Shown here in pieces: positions 34,801-47,652 of a stretch of 64,000 bases of DNA. Source of the stretch: Bradysia coprophila (lineage: Eukaryota; Arthropoda; Insecta; Diptera; Sciaridae); assembly GCF_014529535.1 (NCBI RefSeq), contig NC_050735.1, positions 4,030,001-4,094,000 of the forward strand, given 5' to 3'. The notes under the pieces are model-generated. The model saw only the letters and a program-made list of their open reading frames with translations. It was not told where the DNA came from and ran no database searches. A program made the position numbers and the translations under genes. Numbering within the stretch: position 1 is the stretch's first letter; every line of letters starts with the position of its first letter.

Positions 34801-37800
34801 TGGTTTGTTTAGTTTAATGAAAAGCACAAAAATCACGAAATACAATTTCTTGTCTGTTCATATTGGCGCAAATGTTGTTAGACGAACGCATTATTTGGCC
34901 TGTTACAGTAGAAAGAAAAAGAAAAACACAACGAAAAAGAAGGAAAAAAAACCTAAAGTTCGTCAAGTTAAACAACGGCTGTCTTTTTCTATTAAAACAA
35001 AACGCTCACGGTATCTACACGACTATTCAACTATAAAGTCCATTCAATCATTTACATTGAAATCGTTCCGTAAATGTTGTATATTTCGACTAGCCATCAA
35101 TTGATCGAACGCCGCAAAACTCCGTTCGTACTCGTTCATCATTTTTTTATAGTTCAATTTCACTTTACGATCGACGACCAATTCTTCGATCGATACGCCA
35201 CGGTCACAACACTCGCCGTCGTCATTGTCTTCATTGTCCTCGTCGTCGTCATCATCATCATCGTCATCATCCGATGTATCATTACATCCATCGAATCGAC
35301 TCGATATCGGATCGTCAATGGGAAAGGTGCCATTGAATACAACCTTTTTGCCGGTTCTCTTCTTCACACTCCCACCCCGTTTTTTGTTTACTTTCAACAC
35401 GCCCATCTGTCGCAATAGTTTGCTATTCGCTGCAGGCGGCAGCTTATTAGTTTTCGATTGATTATTGGACGGCTCGTTAACGGCATCGGTTTTAAAGCGA
35501 ACATTATTGCGCTTTCGCAGCACACTCGTTTGCGGCATACTTACTTCTGGTTCGGGCTCAATGTTTTCGATTGATGGCATGGATGGTGTATGCGATGATG
35601 GGTTCCGTGAGTCCGGCGGCTATTCCGAGGTGGTTAAGTATGGTTGGAAATTTATTTTATGAATCAGTGCGACATGTTTGGTAATGGGGTGTGTCGAGTG
35701 AAAGTAGTGATTGAGATAACTCCTTGACACAGATATACTACAACTAATTCCAAGTTTAATGGAAAAAATGTCAAGAAATGAAAAGCTCAAAGTTCTGTTT
35801 GGTTCACAGAAACGGAACTCAATCTCTTGACCTTACAGAGCATGCTTTCGTCATTGCCCGCCTTTTGCTTTAATTCTTAAGTAAAGAAAACTCACCTCGT
35901 TCGAGTTCACTTGGTTCCAATAATCAGACTGATCATTCTGCACTTGATCGAATTGTTGTTGTTGTTGTTGTTGATCATTGTCATACATCATATTGTTCTC
36001 AGCTCCCATGGAATCAACGGTTTGTTGTTGCCCATGATCATACGGATTGTAGCTGTTATCAACAAGGCCGCCTTGTCCACCAAAATTTTGTGGCGGATTG
36101 TAATCCATCGACAAGGGTTGGCTAACAGGCGCCGTCTGTTCAAATCCATAATTTTGTGTGTATTGAAGGTTAAGTTCGCTGAATTGTTGGTTGATCTGTT
36201 CGAACTGCTGATCGATGTGGGTTTTTGTTTCCATTGACGGATACATTCTATCATCATGAACGGCCATTGTTGGTATGGCGGGTGGTTGCGCTAAATTCTG
36301 ACAAATTGAATAGGATAGTCAGCTCCACTCAAAATGAGATCAATTTATTTTTGCTGAACTCACCCCAAATTGATTGACCGTCTGGAACAGATTTTGAAGC
36401 CATTGCTGATCGCCCAGAGAAGCAACATTGGAATATTCCCCACCATCATCCTGGAACGTGTCCGCATTCCGATCGAACACGGTATCGAAATATTTGAGAC
36501 GATCGGCGAGTGCATAAACCTGAAAAAGAAAATTAATTCTGTTTTAATACCTCCATGACGACAACGAACCGCAGTGACTAACCTTGCCGATAAAATCAGG
36601 CTCGTATTTGCTGACATTCTTCTGAATGTGATAGGAAATCTGTTCCAAGTACATCAACGCTCTGACATGCATACCATAATCGATCAATCGTGTGGCTAAC
36701 AAATATTTGTATGGCTGGAAGTCGACGATCGAAAACGAATCGTCATTCAAAGCGCACGCGTATTCGTAGATTTCTGTCATCATAATAGCGTCATTGGTAG
36801 CAAAGTCTTTGAATGGTTTTCGGTGTGACGAGCCCAGCAGAATTAATCGAATTGCATTCGATGAACTTAGCATCAAACCACTCTCTTGGTTAACGTTGGA
36901 GTACTTGCCGAAACCGACCTGTGCCATCAAATAGCAAAATTGGGCTGCAAACAGGTCGCTGCGATTGTACAATGAGTCGCCAAGAGTTGTAATGGCTTTT
37001 CGATCCAGTTCGGGTTTTTGTGAAGTATTTGCAAGTATCATAGCTAAATGGGGACGCCAGTCACCCCATTTGTCGTCTTGTACGCTCTAGACATTTAATA
37101 AAATTAATCAAAAATTCGTCAGTTAAAAGTCCAATCCAACTCACCGTAACTGATGACGGTGTCCGGCCACTCATCAATTGATACAACGTTTGAAGCGGAT
37201 CATTCAGCGCCAATTTATTTGCAAATTTCATCATAACATTGGCATGCGATCGACGATCGACTTTCGATGCTAAGAACAGTGCGTGTCCCCACAAATTGTT
37301 ATCCGTAGCCCATTCCAATGCCTCGTTCACATTGCCGTACAACAGATAATTGCGGAATTTTTCCGTTATTTCCACTTCGCTCAAGGATTTCTTTGATTCC
37401 GAATCGTTTACATCATTCGATTCATCGCTAGTGTCCTCGTTGAGGCGATTTTTCCCCGAATCGGTTGAATTGCGACGACTGTGGAGTGACGTCATTGAGT
37501 TCGTTGAAGCTGTTTCGTACGGGAATTCCGATCTGTTCTTCAATAACAGCTCGGATATGTCTGTTCCAACGACCATCTAGAAATGAGAAGCCAAAAATGA
37601 AAATCTCCCATGACTGAGCTGAAGGTTTAGTTTCTTACGCCATTCTGTCTCAGTAGTAAAATCAACAGATTCCACATCAGCGTGTAGGATGCCTTATTCG
37701 CCACACCAGATGAATACAAACTCGACATCGAATTACCTTTCGCTCTAACACTGGCCAGTGACGGCCCCAGTCGAATTTGTTCCTCACAAAATTCAATTAT

Positions 37801-40800
37801 TGTCTTCTTATGCGTAATGCCGCGTATCAATGGGCCGGGGTATATTTGATACAATTTTCGTGTGACATCGTTCACACCTTCAATGGATTCATTTATTGTT
37901 ATCGTTTCACAATCATAGAAATAGTTGACTCACCCATGCTGAAGACTTTGACCACTTTACTGAAATCGTTCGCCGAATATTGCGGCTTTACGCAGACCAT
38001 GATTCCGTTTGATAGTGATGCTACCGAGTGGTCAACGGTGAATTTGCATGGTGTTGATCGCTGTTGACCTTGTTGCACCGATTCGATGGCATCCAATCTT
38101 TATTGTTTGATGGAATTGTACGAAAGTTAGCGAGATTTAGCGAAAATATTCGGTTTATTAGACCGGTAAATTGTTAAGACCAAACGTAGCAAGCTTTGGT
38201 TAAGTCTTACCAACGGATAAATAGAAATTTAAACAAATATCTGAAACAAATTATCGATTTAAACAGCAGGTATGTTGAGCAGTAGCTATGAATTCATAGA
38301 CACGAAATCAGGAAGAGAGCATAAAAAACATAGGCGGCTCTGAACCACATATAATGGGAAGTAAAAAGCGAAGTCGAAACATGATAGCTCCTCTTGTAAT
38401 TCGAGGCTTGAAGAAGGTGTGGGGTAATTTGGCACACGGTGCTAAAACAACGCATTTTTCAACTACGTATAAGGAGTCATTAAGTCGATGACATGGCTAA
38501 AAAGCATTTGCAGCAATAAACTTGCGTGTGTGAGTTCACCTTTTACGTAGTTTACCAGTGCGTTTTTTGGCACTGTGTGCCAGATTCTCCGATACCAAAT
38601 TGAATAGGGGAAGTAGTTTAACAGTTGCACGGCAGAGTAAAATAAACCAGGCAGGAGCGGTTCATTTTCGAAACGTCAAATAAGGGACCTAATACACGGG
38701 ATGAAAATGAACTCAAATGAACACTGACATAAATTGAAAAAATTTATTCGTAAAATATCAAGGGCTACTAGATTATTCAGGTCCCTAGTCAAACAAGCGC
38801 TCCTGCCTGGTTAACTTTACTCTGTCGTGACAGTTGACAACAATCAGAATATTTGTTACAATTTCGACCAGATTTTGTGTCTGCGGAAAACCATAGCTCA
38901 GCTGCTTGTAATATACGTATTTGTATGTCGACTTGTTGTATACGTACTTTACGCAACATACCTAGTGAACGCCCACGAAGCATGCTAGACTTATAATTGA
39001 AGGAAAAAGGACTTAAAATTGAGACAACCTTAGGTCGGACTCGCTTTAATGATAAATCAAGCAATCAAACAAGTATTTCATGTGTCGCTATACTGTAGAA
39101 GAATGAAGATTTGATGATTTAAACATGCAATACAAGAAGAAAGCGCGAACATAGACTACTTTTATAGTCGTGTCAGCCGTCCCAACAAGACATAAAAGCT
39201 TGGGAAGCCTAAATAACGAAATTATTAGGGCTCGAAAAAGGTCGACAGTCTGTGACCTAAATTTTCAAGTAAGGTGAGGTATTTTTTGTGAGGAAACTTG
39301 ACCTGTAGGTAAACTTCGGACTCACCTGACCTGTTCCGAGCTTCGGATTTTTTTGTTGCATAATCTTAAATTTTACTGCCTAGTCTATTCTCCTCACAAA
39401 AGTAATATTGTAAAAAGTCTCGCAGTAGTATAGGTTAAGCGTTTAGGTGTTTGTACTTCTACTGATTAATGTTGTTGTAGTAAGAGTATTATGTTTAGCA
39501 ATATTAGTTAGTAGGGGAAGCAAAATGCATGCACTAAAATACTAGTTGTTCTAACTGCAACGGATGTGATGAGCATATTAATGGACTACTGGGAAAGCTA
39601 TTTTTTGTGTATATAATACGGGAGTGGGGGATTGCATAAATTAAATGGATTTTAAGTATAAACGAATTGTTTTGCACACCTTGTTGACTCTGAATAGACA
39701 TTGTACGATTTTGTTAAGGAATGTTGACGTGATAGCGACTGTGCTTGACGCTCCCGATCGGCTATGTAAGAACTATCCAACATTGTTGAATTTTGCTGTT
39801 GACTAAAGTGTCGCTGATATAAATTTGGATCGTAGTACATTTGTTGATGATTAGACGAACGACTGTACCTAAACAGATGAAGTGCGTTGAAGAATATTGG
39901 ATATTGTGTCCACTATGTTTCGTTTACGACTATTCAGACTGTTAGAACAGTATACTAGCTCAATGCACTATTGTCATTGAATAAAAAAACAAAGAAAACT
40001 CAAGCAATGTTTTGTGACTTTGCAAACAAATGATACAAAAAAGAGAACATCGGCTGATCGTGTCGGTTTGGATAAACGGTTTAACTTACATCTCTTTTTC
40101 ATTTGCTGAACTTCTACCCGAGTGTACAGAATCACGGCCATCAGTCGTGGTAGGCGCGGCACTTCCAGACATTTGAGCTTGTTGCATTTGACTGTAGTAC
40201 ATTTTATACCATTCCGCATAGGCTTGTGGATTCGTTCGTCGCATAGTTTCGTAGTATTGCTGCTGTTGGTAATACGAATATTGATCATATCCGTAGCCTT
40301 GCTGGTAATAGTTCGGTGTTGCATATCTTCCATCCTTTTCGCCACGATCACCCGTTCGGCTACCCGTTCGACGGTAATGATCATCTTCGTAATCATAATA
40401 CGAATCCGACGGACGCGATGGTTTTTCTCGCCTATTATCACTCGGATCTTTATATCGTTTACTTTTGCTCTCGTTATGACGATCAGAGCGGCCGCTTCTA
40501 TCACCGCGATCGGTTCTATCACCGCGATCGTTTCTTTCACCTCGATCGGTTCTATCACCTCGATCGGTTCTATCACCTCGATCGGTTCTTTCACCTCGAT
40601 CGGTTCTTTCACCTCGATCATTTCTTTCACCTCGATCGTTTTCACCTCTTCTTTGTCTACGACCACCGTCTCTAGGATCGCGATCGTCACGGCGATAGCG
40701 ATCGTATCTCGAATCTTCCGTTTCATATCGCGAACCGTCCGTTTCGTAGCGAGCGTAACGATCCTGGCGACTTTTATCACCACGATAACGATCACCTTCT

Positions 40801-43592
40801 TTTCGATTCCGTTCGCGATCATCTCTGTACCGTTCTCTACTTTCCTTTGGCCAGTCATCCTTATCTTTACTACGTCTAGACCGTTCATTGCGCGAACTTC
40901 CTTCCCGATTAAATCTGCCGCGTTCCCTGTCACTGTAATCCGTGTCTTCTGTCTCATAACGCTCCGCATTCTTATCTCTTCGTCGACGCGAACCTGTCAC
41001 TTCGTCGCCACGCCGTGGCCGATAATAGGATGCACGTTCTTTATCGCTATCATCGTTACATGTTGATGGATTCGAGTTGAATTTCTTGGTTGTGTCGACA
41101 GGAGAAACAATCTGTTCATTTTCCACAACATTAGCAGTAGCATGAGTTTCATCTCCTGTATTAGCTCCCTCAATTGGATCATCTCGAGATAGCGGGTTGC
41201 TATCTTTGATATTGTTGTCCTCAAGATTTTCTCCATCCATTACCAGTTCTCGTTCTTCTTCAGCAAGAGGAGTTACGGACACATCTTGTGCACTTCGAGA
41301 AGATTCTTCTCGTTCCAATCCGCCGGTTACCACTCGTTGCGTATGCACGTCACTTTCACCAGGCACTGAATATAGTAAATACGAATTACGATCCAACATA
41401 ATGACTGGCACATTAGAATGATGTTGTTGTTGTGGTGGATGTTGCTGTTGCTGTTGTTGGTGTTGCATCGGATAGTTTGGTACGCTAACTGGACGCATTA
41501 CTGATACTTGAGACATAGTATCCTGACCATCTGCTTGACGATCCAAATTCAGTGGCGTCGAATTTATTAAATCAGTACCGGGAACCATACGATCTAGTCC
41601 TGGCGGAGGTTCGGTAGGATGAGTCTGATGGTTTTCAACTTCCGGTTCACCCAGTACTAGACGTGACAGTCCGGGTGGTGGTAGGTTATCATTCTGATAT
41701 TCTAAATTCATAGATTGACTATCATCTGGCATAAAGGCCTCTTCGGACAAATGACCAGTCTGTAGGTATTGATTACGATCGTTGTGAGGCGCGAGTTCAT
41801 GATTCTCATGCGATATAAAATTACGGTTTGGTGTTTGATCAATTACTTCCGAATTTTCGGGTGGTGGTTGCTGCTGGTTGAATTCATTAGGCGTAAATTG
41901 ATTTAGTTGACCCGGCAACGAGCTTACAGATGGTGAGGCAGTCGATTCTGAATGGAACATATTTTTGTTGTGAGTATGGGCTCCGGTTCGTTTGAATGGA
42001 TTCTCTAAGCCGCCGGAAGCTGACGATGGAGGCGGTAAAATTTGGTTCAGTGGCGATGAATTTTTTCGCTGTGTTTGTTGCATTGGTGGAGGTGGCAACA
42101 TTCCAGTATGTTCAGACGAAAAAGCATTGTTCAGTTGATTCATTGCAGGTGGAGTAGGTTGCGGTTGTGGTTGGTTTAACGGAGACGAATTTTTACGGAT
42201 CATTTGATGCATTGCTGGCGGTGGTGGTAAATTCATAGGACTGGATGCGTTCGGAGGATGATTCATAGGCGACGGTGTTGTTCGTGAATATTCTTGAAAT
42301 GCTGGTGGCGGAGGCAAACTTGATGCAGATGAAGGCCTAATTGGTTGTTGAATTGAGGAAATTGTGTCTGTTTGATAGTTGATCGGTGGTGTACTTTGAA
42401 CGGGATTCCATTCGTTCACTGGTTGTTGATTGAACGATGGTGGGTGTTGAATGACGTTCGAATGATTTTCATAGGAGTTCGTTGAACTCTCGGTAGCTTG
42501 ACGATCAACGTTCAAAGCGAACAAAACTTCGTCCAATTTGTCAACGGTGTTCGCCTCGCCGTTATTGTCTTTGTGGACATAATGGGAACTTTCATTTTCC
42601 ATTCCAAAATTTGATAAACTTTGTTGATTTGTCTCGTGATACGGGTAGTGCTGCTGATGATGGCTTGGATCATCGGACGATGTTGTACTACGCGAATTTA
42701 GTGCATCACTATCGATAGAACGGTCACTTGATGTGTGAGACATTTGACTTTCGGTTGACCATTGTGGTGTCAGCAACCGTTCACTCTTGATGATTCGGCT
42801 CATCGCCGGGTTATTGAGTTGAGTATTTTTATTGTTATCAGGCGGCCTGGGTAAATTGTTTTCGGTTTTCTCTACCAGCATCGGTGTTGAATCGCTAGCG
42901 TTCGACGTATTCCTGGAATGTTTTTGAGCCGCATCTTTTCCGACGGTTTTAAATGACGGCTCAACCGGTGCAACACTTTCACTAGCATTCCAGTTCCAAT
43001 TGGAACTATCACCGAAACTGTCAGCAATGTTTGTCACATGCTGTGCCGGATGACCGTACTGATCGCTGTTTTGTTGAGATTGAAAAGGATGTGGCGGTTG
43101 TTGTTGGTATTGTGTCGCTTGTCCGTACAGTGGTTGTGGTGGCGGAACATTGTTTGCATTAAATTGGTTTACACCAAAATTTTGTTGTTGCAATTGATTT
43201 TGTGAATTTTCATTCCAATCACTCTCGCCCCAGTCTCCCCAACCATCAGTGTTTGCATTGTCAAACACATTGGATGCATTGAATTGTTGTGGAGGCGGAG
43301 GCATTTGCTGTGCATTGGATGAATTCGGTACGGAGGTGTTCATTGACGGAGCAGGTGGTTGAGGTTGCCAATTCCAACTATTTTCGTTCGGCTGCTGTTG
43401 TTGTTGTTGTGGTGGCTGCTGCTGGCCATGCATTTGATATTGATTGAAATGTCCAGCTGGCATCTGAATGAACAGAAACAGACGAATCAAATATCAGTTG
43501 AAAACAGATCACAACTTTTATTGCCATACCTGATTGTGATGCGCCAACGGTGGCGCTGCTCCCGAATAATAATTCGTATTTTGCCTAGACAT
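31885..43592 (-). CDS. Sec16: Sec16, ER exit site scaffold for COPII
   Basis: Fifteen exons in reading order: 43592-43530, 43463-40090, 39862-39680, 38097-37934, 37877-37639, 37576-37145, 37086-36583, 36519-36364, 36297-35896, 35619-35545, 34370-34210, 34121-34025, 33945-33624, 33520-33354, 31941-31885; phases close to 2131 residues. Exon 2 encodes about 1120 residues of disordered Gln/Asn/Pro-rich sequence ending in Arg/Asp-rich repeats ([15 protein letters not shown] type). Exons 4-8 encode the folded central domain and ACE1-type helical region that binds Sec13 and membranes ([54 protein letters not shown]). Exons 12-14 hold the conserved tail [33 protein letters not shown] and [12 protein letters not shown]. 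It organises COPII assembly at ER exit sites. The donor GTGTGC of exon 3 is unusual but its phase is confirmed by the next exon. Confidence 0.93.
32203..32460 (+). repeat. Dispersed repeat D, copy 2, ending in a foldback
   Basis: The first part matches 29425-29580. The second part (about 32340-32448) is an inverted repeat: GGTTGCAGTCGTTTCACCAG and CTCTGAGAAAATTGAGCA are mirrored as TGCTCATTGTTCTCAGAG and CTGGTCAAACTGCTACAACC. It lies in the last intron of Sec16. Confidence 0.6.
35044..35619 (-). CDS. Sec16: Alternative long terminal exon of Sec16 (intron retention)
   Basis: If the GTAAGT donor after exon 10 (35544-35539) is not used, the frame stays open for another 166 codons and ends at a TAA at 35044. 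The extra tail is basic then acidic: [39 protein letters not shown], a run of about ten Asp with mixed GAT/GAC codons, then [20 protein letters not shown]. Mixed synonymous codons and strong composition argue for translation. It could also be a small separate gene starting at the ATG at 35580. The product would lack the conserved Sec16 C-terminus. Confidence 0.5.
   Translation of the reverse strand, partial: PPDSRNPSSHTPSMPSIENIEPEPEVSMPQTSVLRKRNNVRFKTDAVNEPSNNQSKTNKLPPAANSKLLRQMGVLKVNKKRGGSVKKRTGKKVVFNGTFPIDDPISSRFDGCNDTSDDDDDDDDDDEDNEDNDDGECCDRGVSIEELVVDRKVKLNYKKMMNEYERSFAAFDQLMASRNIQHLRNDFNVND
38417..38601. mobile_element. Inverted-repeat element with GGGTAATTTGGCACACGGTG end
   Basis: The left arm (GGGTAATTTGGCACACGGTG, AACGCATTTT, ACTACGTA) is mirrored on the right (TACGTAGTTTACCAGTGCGT, TTTTTTGGCACTGTGTGCC, AGATTCTCC) with several mismatches. 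It is non-coding and older-looking than the neighbouring family B copy. Confidence 0.6.
38628..38829. mobile_element. MITE family B, copy 2 (uninterrupted)
   Basis: CACGGCAGAGTAAAATAAAC at the left and TTAACTTTACTCTGTCGTG at the right, with the flanking 7-bp match ACAGTTG on both sides. It has the interior of the copy at 3724-4064 without the family A insertion and so gives the empty site GGCTACT. Confidence 0.8.
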
Positions 43593-44241
43593 TGCTTGCC
43601 AATAAATTACGGGCTATAAATAACACTAAAAACAATGGAAAAATTAAGTATTGTCACGTCATATTTTCACTGTCACTTTGCCTATTGCAGAGAGAGATTT
43701 CAATTTGCAATTCGGCCACGTTAAAAAAATATTTTTTTGCAGACAATGAATGTTTCACGGTATGGTTCTCAATGAGCTCTGTTACACTTCATAATTAAAT
43801 GATCATATTGCACACTTTCGGACAATTTGTAATGACAAAAAATAGCAGAAATAAAGAAAATATTTTTTTTATAATATTGACAAGAGCAGATTTTGCCACT
43901 GTGGAACTTTCATAAAATCATTTAATTCCACTCGCTGACACACTGATGGCAGCGCGATCGTTGAAATTATTATTATCACCGAAGCCATGCATCGAACAAA
44001 GCCTCGTTATATGAAGTCGGAATGGAAAAATAAACGAAGGTGTAGGTTTGTTCCAAGGCTGTATGAATTGTCAAATTTGACCCATAGAACCATAACCTCA
44101 AAAATATTTGTGTGTAAATCTCGTAGGCGACGTTGCCATATTTGTATGAAACATCACGTAGGCGATGTTGCTATGGATCAAATCATCGTAGTTCGGGTTG
44201 TCAAAGTTCGTGTTTACAGCTATTTGGAACAAACCTGTAGT

Positions 44242-44460
44242 CAAGGTAAATATAGTGAGGAGGTAACGCCATCTCATCCCTTCGTTGAAAGCAAAAAATG
44301 AAATAGAAAGTCGGGCCATCTGTTGTGAGATAGCGAAAATATTTTTGTGAAATACAAGTAAATCGTAGTCAACAATTTAAAAAAAAAGATGTCATTGGCA
44401 TCGAACTTATGTGCTAGGCCGCGCGTCTGAATGGCATTACCTCCTCACTATATTTATTTC
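44242..44460 (+). repeat. Inverted-repeat element C, copy 3
   Basis: Ends AAATATAGTGAGGAGGTAAC and GGCATTACCTCCTCACTATATTT are inverted copies. The interior matches 7854-8090 (TCGGGCCATCTGTTGTGAGA, GATGTCATTGGCATCGAACT, GGCCGCGCGTCTGAATGGC). It is non-coding. Confidence 0.75.
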
Positions 44461-45369
44461 ACATAAACAAACTCACCTTTCAAGTCCTTGAAAGATGAGT
44501 TTTTTTATATATGGAATCGCTATTTCCTTCGGATTGTATGGACAGACCATACCTATTTATTTAGACCATACCTGGTTTGTACTTTCATTGGTCAGTCGGG
44601 CCTCTTCATTTATGTAATTTTTCATGATTTAAAATTTTAAATAATTGGAGGAAGTGTGGAGAAGTTGTGCGTACGACGATACGACAAGTATACTGCACTT
44701 AAACATAGTAATTAAATACGTAGGATTCACTAGTTTTTTGTGAAGTTTCACAGCACTGCTCCTAGCACGAACACTAAATTGACAAGTATTGGCAAATTTT
44801 GAGGCTTTAGTTCTGAGAGCTACCACTTATTTGTATTATAAGTTATCACTATATCACGGGTGTACCACTTTACCATAAAAATTGTCGTAAAATACCATCG
44901 ATGTTAGGCAATTGCCGAAGACAATTAAAAGTTACTATAACAGAAAATCGTTGTTGCCGAAAACTATAACATTCAGAAAATTAAAAAACGATTCGATGTT
45001 TTTGAACGACATTCAACAGGGCTGGTACAAAAATCAAAAATGTTCTAAGCAGCGACAATAAAAATTGTTCTAAGTTACACCCCTGTGCACTATATTTTAG
45101 AAAATAAACACAGTGCCTACACCGCCTATACTATGAGTTCATCAGCCTCCAAATATTTTCAAATATTCATGCAAGGAGCAGTGCTGTGGAGTTCTGCATG
45201 TATTAAAACATAGATGTCGTTTTTCTAAGAAAGTGTTAGCACTAACTTAGAATTCAAAAGGTTATAAAAGAACAGACTGTGCCACGTACGGCAACTGGCA
45301 CCCAAATGTTTCGGAAATATTTTACATTTTACTGGTTCAAACTAGAGGTGTGCGCCGGTAACTTCAAAC

Positions 45370-45735
45370 TCGCATAAACGGTCAACACATTGAACGTCGA
45401 TGCACGGGCCGATCAGCGTTCTACGCACGGACTGGCTGGCGTTCAACGTTCAACGCATAATCATAAATGGTCAATGTTCAATATATACTGTTCAATGTAC
45501 TGTGTACTGTGAATAACTCATGTTCAATGTCTTCTGTTTTATGAGTGGTCAATGTATGAATGGTCAATGCATTTGGAGTGATCAATGTATTATGAATGGT
45601 CAATATATTATTAAGAAATATGAAAATTGAGCAGGCCTACGTCCAGCAGTGTATAGAAACAGGCTGAAAAAGAGGAAAAATGGATTTTGAGTGGTCAATG
45701 TATGAATGTTCACGGAATGAATGGTTGGCGTTATG
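45370..45735. repeat. Degenerate GGTCAATGTAT repeats
   Basis: At least ten variants of (A/T)GGTCAATGTAT, GTTCAATGT and GTTCAACG occur at irregular spacing of about 13 to 30 bases. The first part is GC-richer (CAACG variants) and grades into CAATG variants, as if one array decayed from one side. Confidence 0.6.
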
Positions 45736-46049
45736 AAAGGTCAATTTATCGTTTCAAACGGTTCAATTCTTAGTAACACAGAAATTTTCTTTAAGTTTGT
45801 GGACTTTCGGATATTTCGGGTTTTCTTTCTGTTAACTTTTAATTGTTAATGAACCCAAAGCCGGTCATTAGCAAGGGATTATAGGGCCGCAGCGAGCTGG
45901 TTTTTTCAGTGTGGGCAAAATAACTATAAGTTTCCATTTGAAAAGTGTTGGATCGAGGCGAAGCAGAGATCAATAATAACATAATAACATGTTGTGAGCT
46001 CATAAACTCATTTTCATGTTTTCCCTAGAGCCATTTTTTAAACTAGGGG

Positions 46050-46505
46050 AAACCAACACATGAAATAGTATTTTTCATACCCAGGACCCGAACACGAAAT
46101 AGTATTTTACATGACTAGGGACTCGGCTTCGCCTCGGATCAACAAAATTCACACGAAAACTCTACTTTTCATTTTTATCCCGAGTTATGTAATGGATTTT
46201 ACATGCTGAGGGCATCGAAAGTAGTGCTTGAAACATAAAGAGTACGGTTTTCGATGCATGTAGCATGTAAAATACTATTCGTACCACGGACTAAAAGTCT
46301 GTTTTAGCGTATTCCAGAGCTCGCCCTCGGCTCCGTCTGGAAACCTCTCACACGCTAAAAAAGACTTTTAGTTCTAGGTACGAAATGTACTTTAAAGAGA
46401 TGAAAAGTAGAGTTTTCGTGTGAATTTTGTTGATCCGAGTTATGTAATGGATTTTACATAATGAGGGCGTCGAAATACGTACTCGAAACATGAAAAGTAC
46501 GGTTA
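46050..46505. repeat. Compound foldback with CTCGGCTTCGCCTCG block
   Basis: CTCGGATCAACAAAATTCAC, ACGAAAACTCTACTTTTCAT (46133-46173) is mirrored at about 46398-46439. A second block beginning CGAGTTATGTAATGGATTTT recurs in direct orientation at about 46183 and 46435. Related sequence occurs at 45950-46000 and 48010-48150. It is non-coding. Confidence 0.65.
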
Positions 46506-46599
46506 ATATTAACTGTTAAATAATGTTAGCGAGGTCTCTAAACGATCAAATCAAAGTACCGTAACTCGAAGATGATCTATGATACCCTCCTTCTCAAAG

Positions 46600-47652
46600 G
46601 AATTAATTATATTTGCGTTCCCACGAGTTAAAATAAAAGGAATTTTCAACGTGAAAGTTTCATACAACTTTTTTTTAAACAAACTAAATTTAATTCCAAA
46701 TTAATATAATTAAAAATCACAGATCAACGAATAACTTCGACTAAAAAGGATCTATTTTTAACACAATTTACAAACTACTAATTGTGTCCCAATAATGATG
46801 ATGCTAATGATGTCCAAAATTTGTATTAGAATATGATAAGGGGCCAATGGCACCTATAATTGCATAAAAATATGACCGTTTTAATTTAGTCAAAACATAA
46901 AATTCTTAAGATCATATTGAACTTGTTTTTGGGTGAGTTCAACGGTCTGATAAAATATGTTTAGTAGTTTATTCGAATTGATGTTCAGCATATACATAAA
47001 TTAAATAAATATTTGCATGAGAAAAATAAAACAACGGACATAGGATTTTCTTTTTCTATCTATCTCAGACGGTAGGCATGGGATCAAGAAGGTATATTTT
47101 GCTAGTTTGCACTTTTGTGCTATGGAAGCTGTGGAAAAATCTGCACATAAAATCGGATAATAGTATCTGGTCAATTGCATCATTGTTGCGAATCCAATTA
47201 TCGTATTATCGAAACGAATAAGTAAAAACAAAGACGAAGAAGCATTGTCTAATTCTACCCTTAATTTTGCCAAAAAGCGTTAATGTAGAAATGTCCACTT
47301 CACAAGAGATCTTTCAGCTCTGACAACTCTCTTCATTCTTCATTTTGCTTTCTTTTGTTTGCAACATCGCAAAATTCTACGCGAAATGATCTCGCGAATG
47401 TTTTGGGTTTGATCGGGTTACTCTTAACTTCGATTCCTTTCGCAATCAAAAAAGTGTTCCATCAATGGTTGATGGTTTCTTCTCGCAATAAAAAAAAAAT
47501 TCCATCGACATTTTCGTTTTTTGACTTCTTCCTAGAAAAAATCACTTCGATCTTTTGTATAAATACGAGTCTGGTTATTCGGTTCATGTTAGTGTAATTC
47601 TAGATTATATGCTGACTTGCCAAAAAATTTAAAAATGTTTAAAATTGTAAGT
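46600..47652 (+). repeat. Segmental duplication, copy A (with promoter and exon 1)
   Basis: Collinear with 56190-57050. Shared landmarks are AAAGTTTCATAC, GATGATGCTAATGATGTCMAAA-like sequence, GAGTTCA(A/T)CGGTCTGATAAA, TAGTAGTTTATTCGAAT, CATGGGATCAAG, TTGCACTTTTGT, and ATGTTTAAAATT followed by GTAAGT. Copy A keeps a good TATA box and so looks like the functional 5' end. Confidence 0.75.
47558..47565 (+). promoter_or_regulatory. TATA box upstream of the MFKI exon
   Basis: TATAAATA about 70 bases before the ATG at 47635. The equivalent place in the duplicate near 56870-56960 has only weaker AT-rich matches. Confidence 0.5.

Larger units (their letters stand above)
38098..39679. other. Largest Sec16 central intron, carrying two elements
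   Basis: Intron 3 of Sec16, 1582 nt. It contains inverted-repeat elements at 38417-38601 and 38628-38829 and otherwise AT-rich sequence without coding features. Confidence 0.7.
43593..47557. other. Spacer upstream of Sec16 with repeats
   Basis: No gene supported apart from the Sec16 promoter region next to 43592. Listed elements: 44242-44460, 45370-45735 and 46050-46505. A string at 45636-45660 (CAGGCCTACGTCCAGCAGTG) resembles a 3' tail motif I associate with insect LINE remnants; this is a weak recollection. Confidence 0.5.

Noticed and set aside
35160-35461. Plus-strand frames with Ser or Val/Ile runs opposite the acidic tract
   Set aside because: Complement of the GAT/GAC run in the Sec16 tail; no independent coding evidence.
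39974-40969. 331-codon minus-strand frame with [13 protein letters not shown] repeats
   Set aside because: It is a shifted frame over the same Sec16 repeat region and extends past the real splice donor at 40090.
40122-41066. 314-codon plus-strand open frame rich in Ile/Thr/Ser/Arg
   Set aside because: It is antisense to the Arg/Asp-rich repeats of Sec16 exon 2, which has a consistent splice structure and family matches; the frame is a by-product of the biased codons.
45636-45665. LINE 3' tail (CAGGCCTACGTCCAGCAGTG)
   Set aside because: A familiar-looking tail motif, but no reverse-transcriptase frame or other LINE sequence is attached, so it was not listed as an element.
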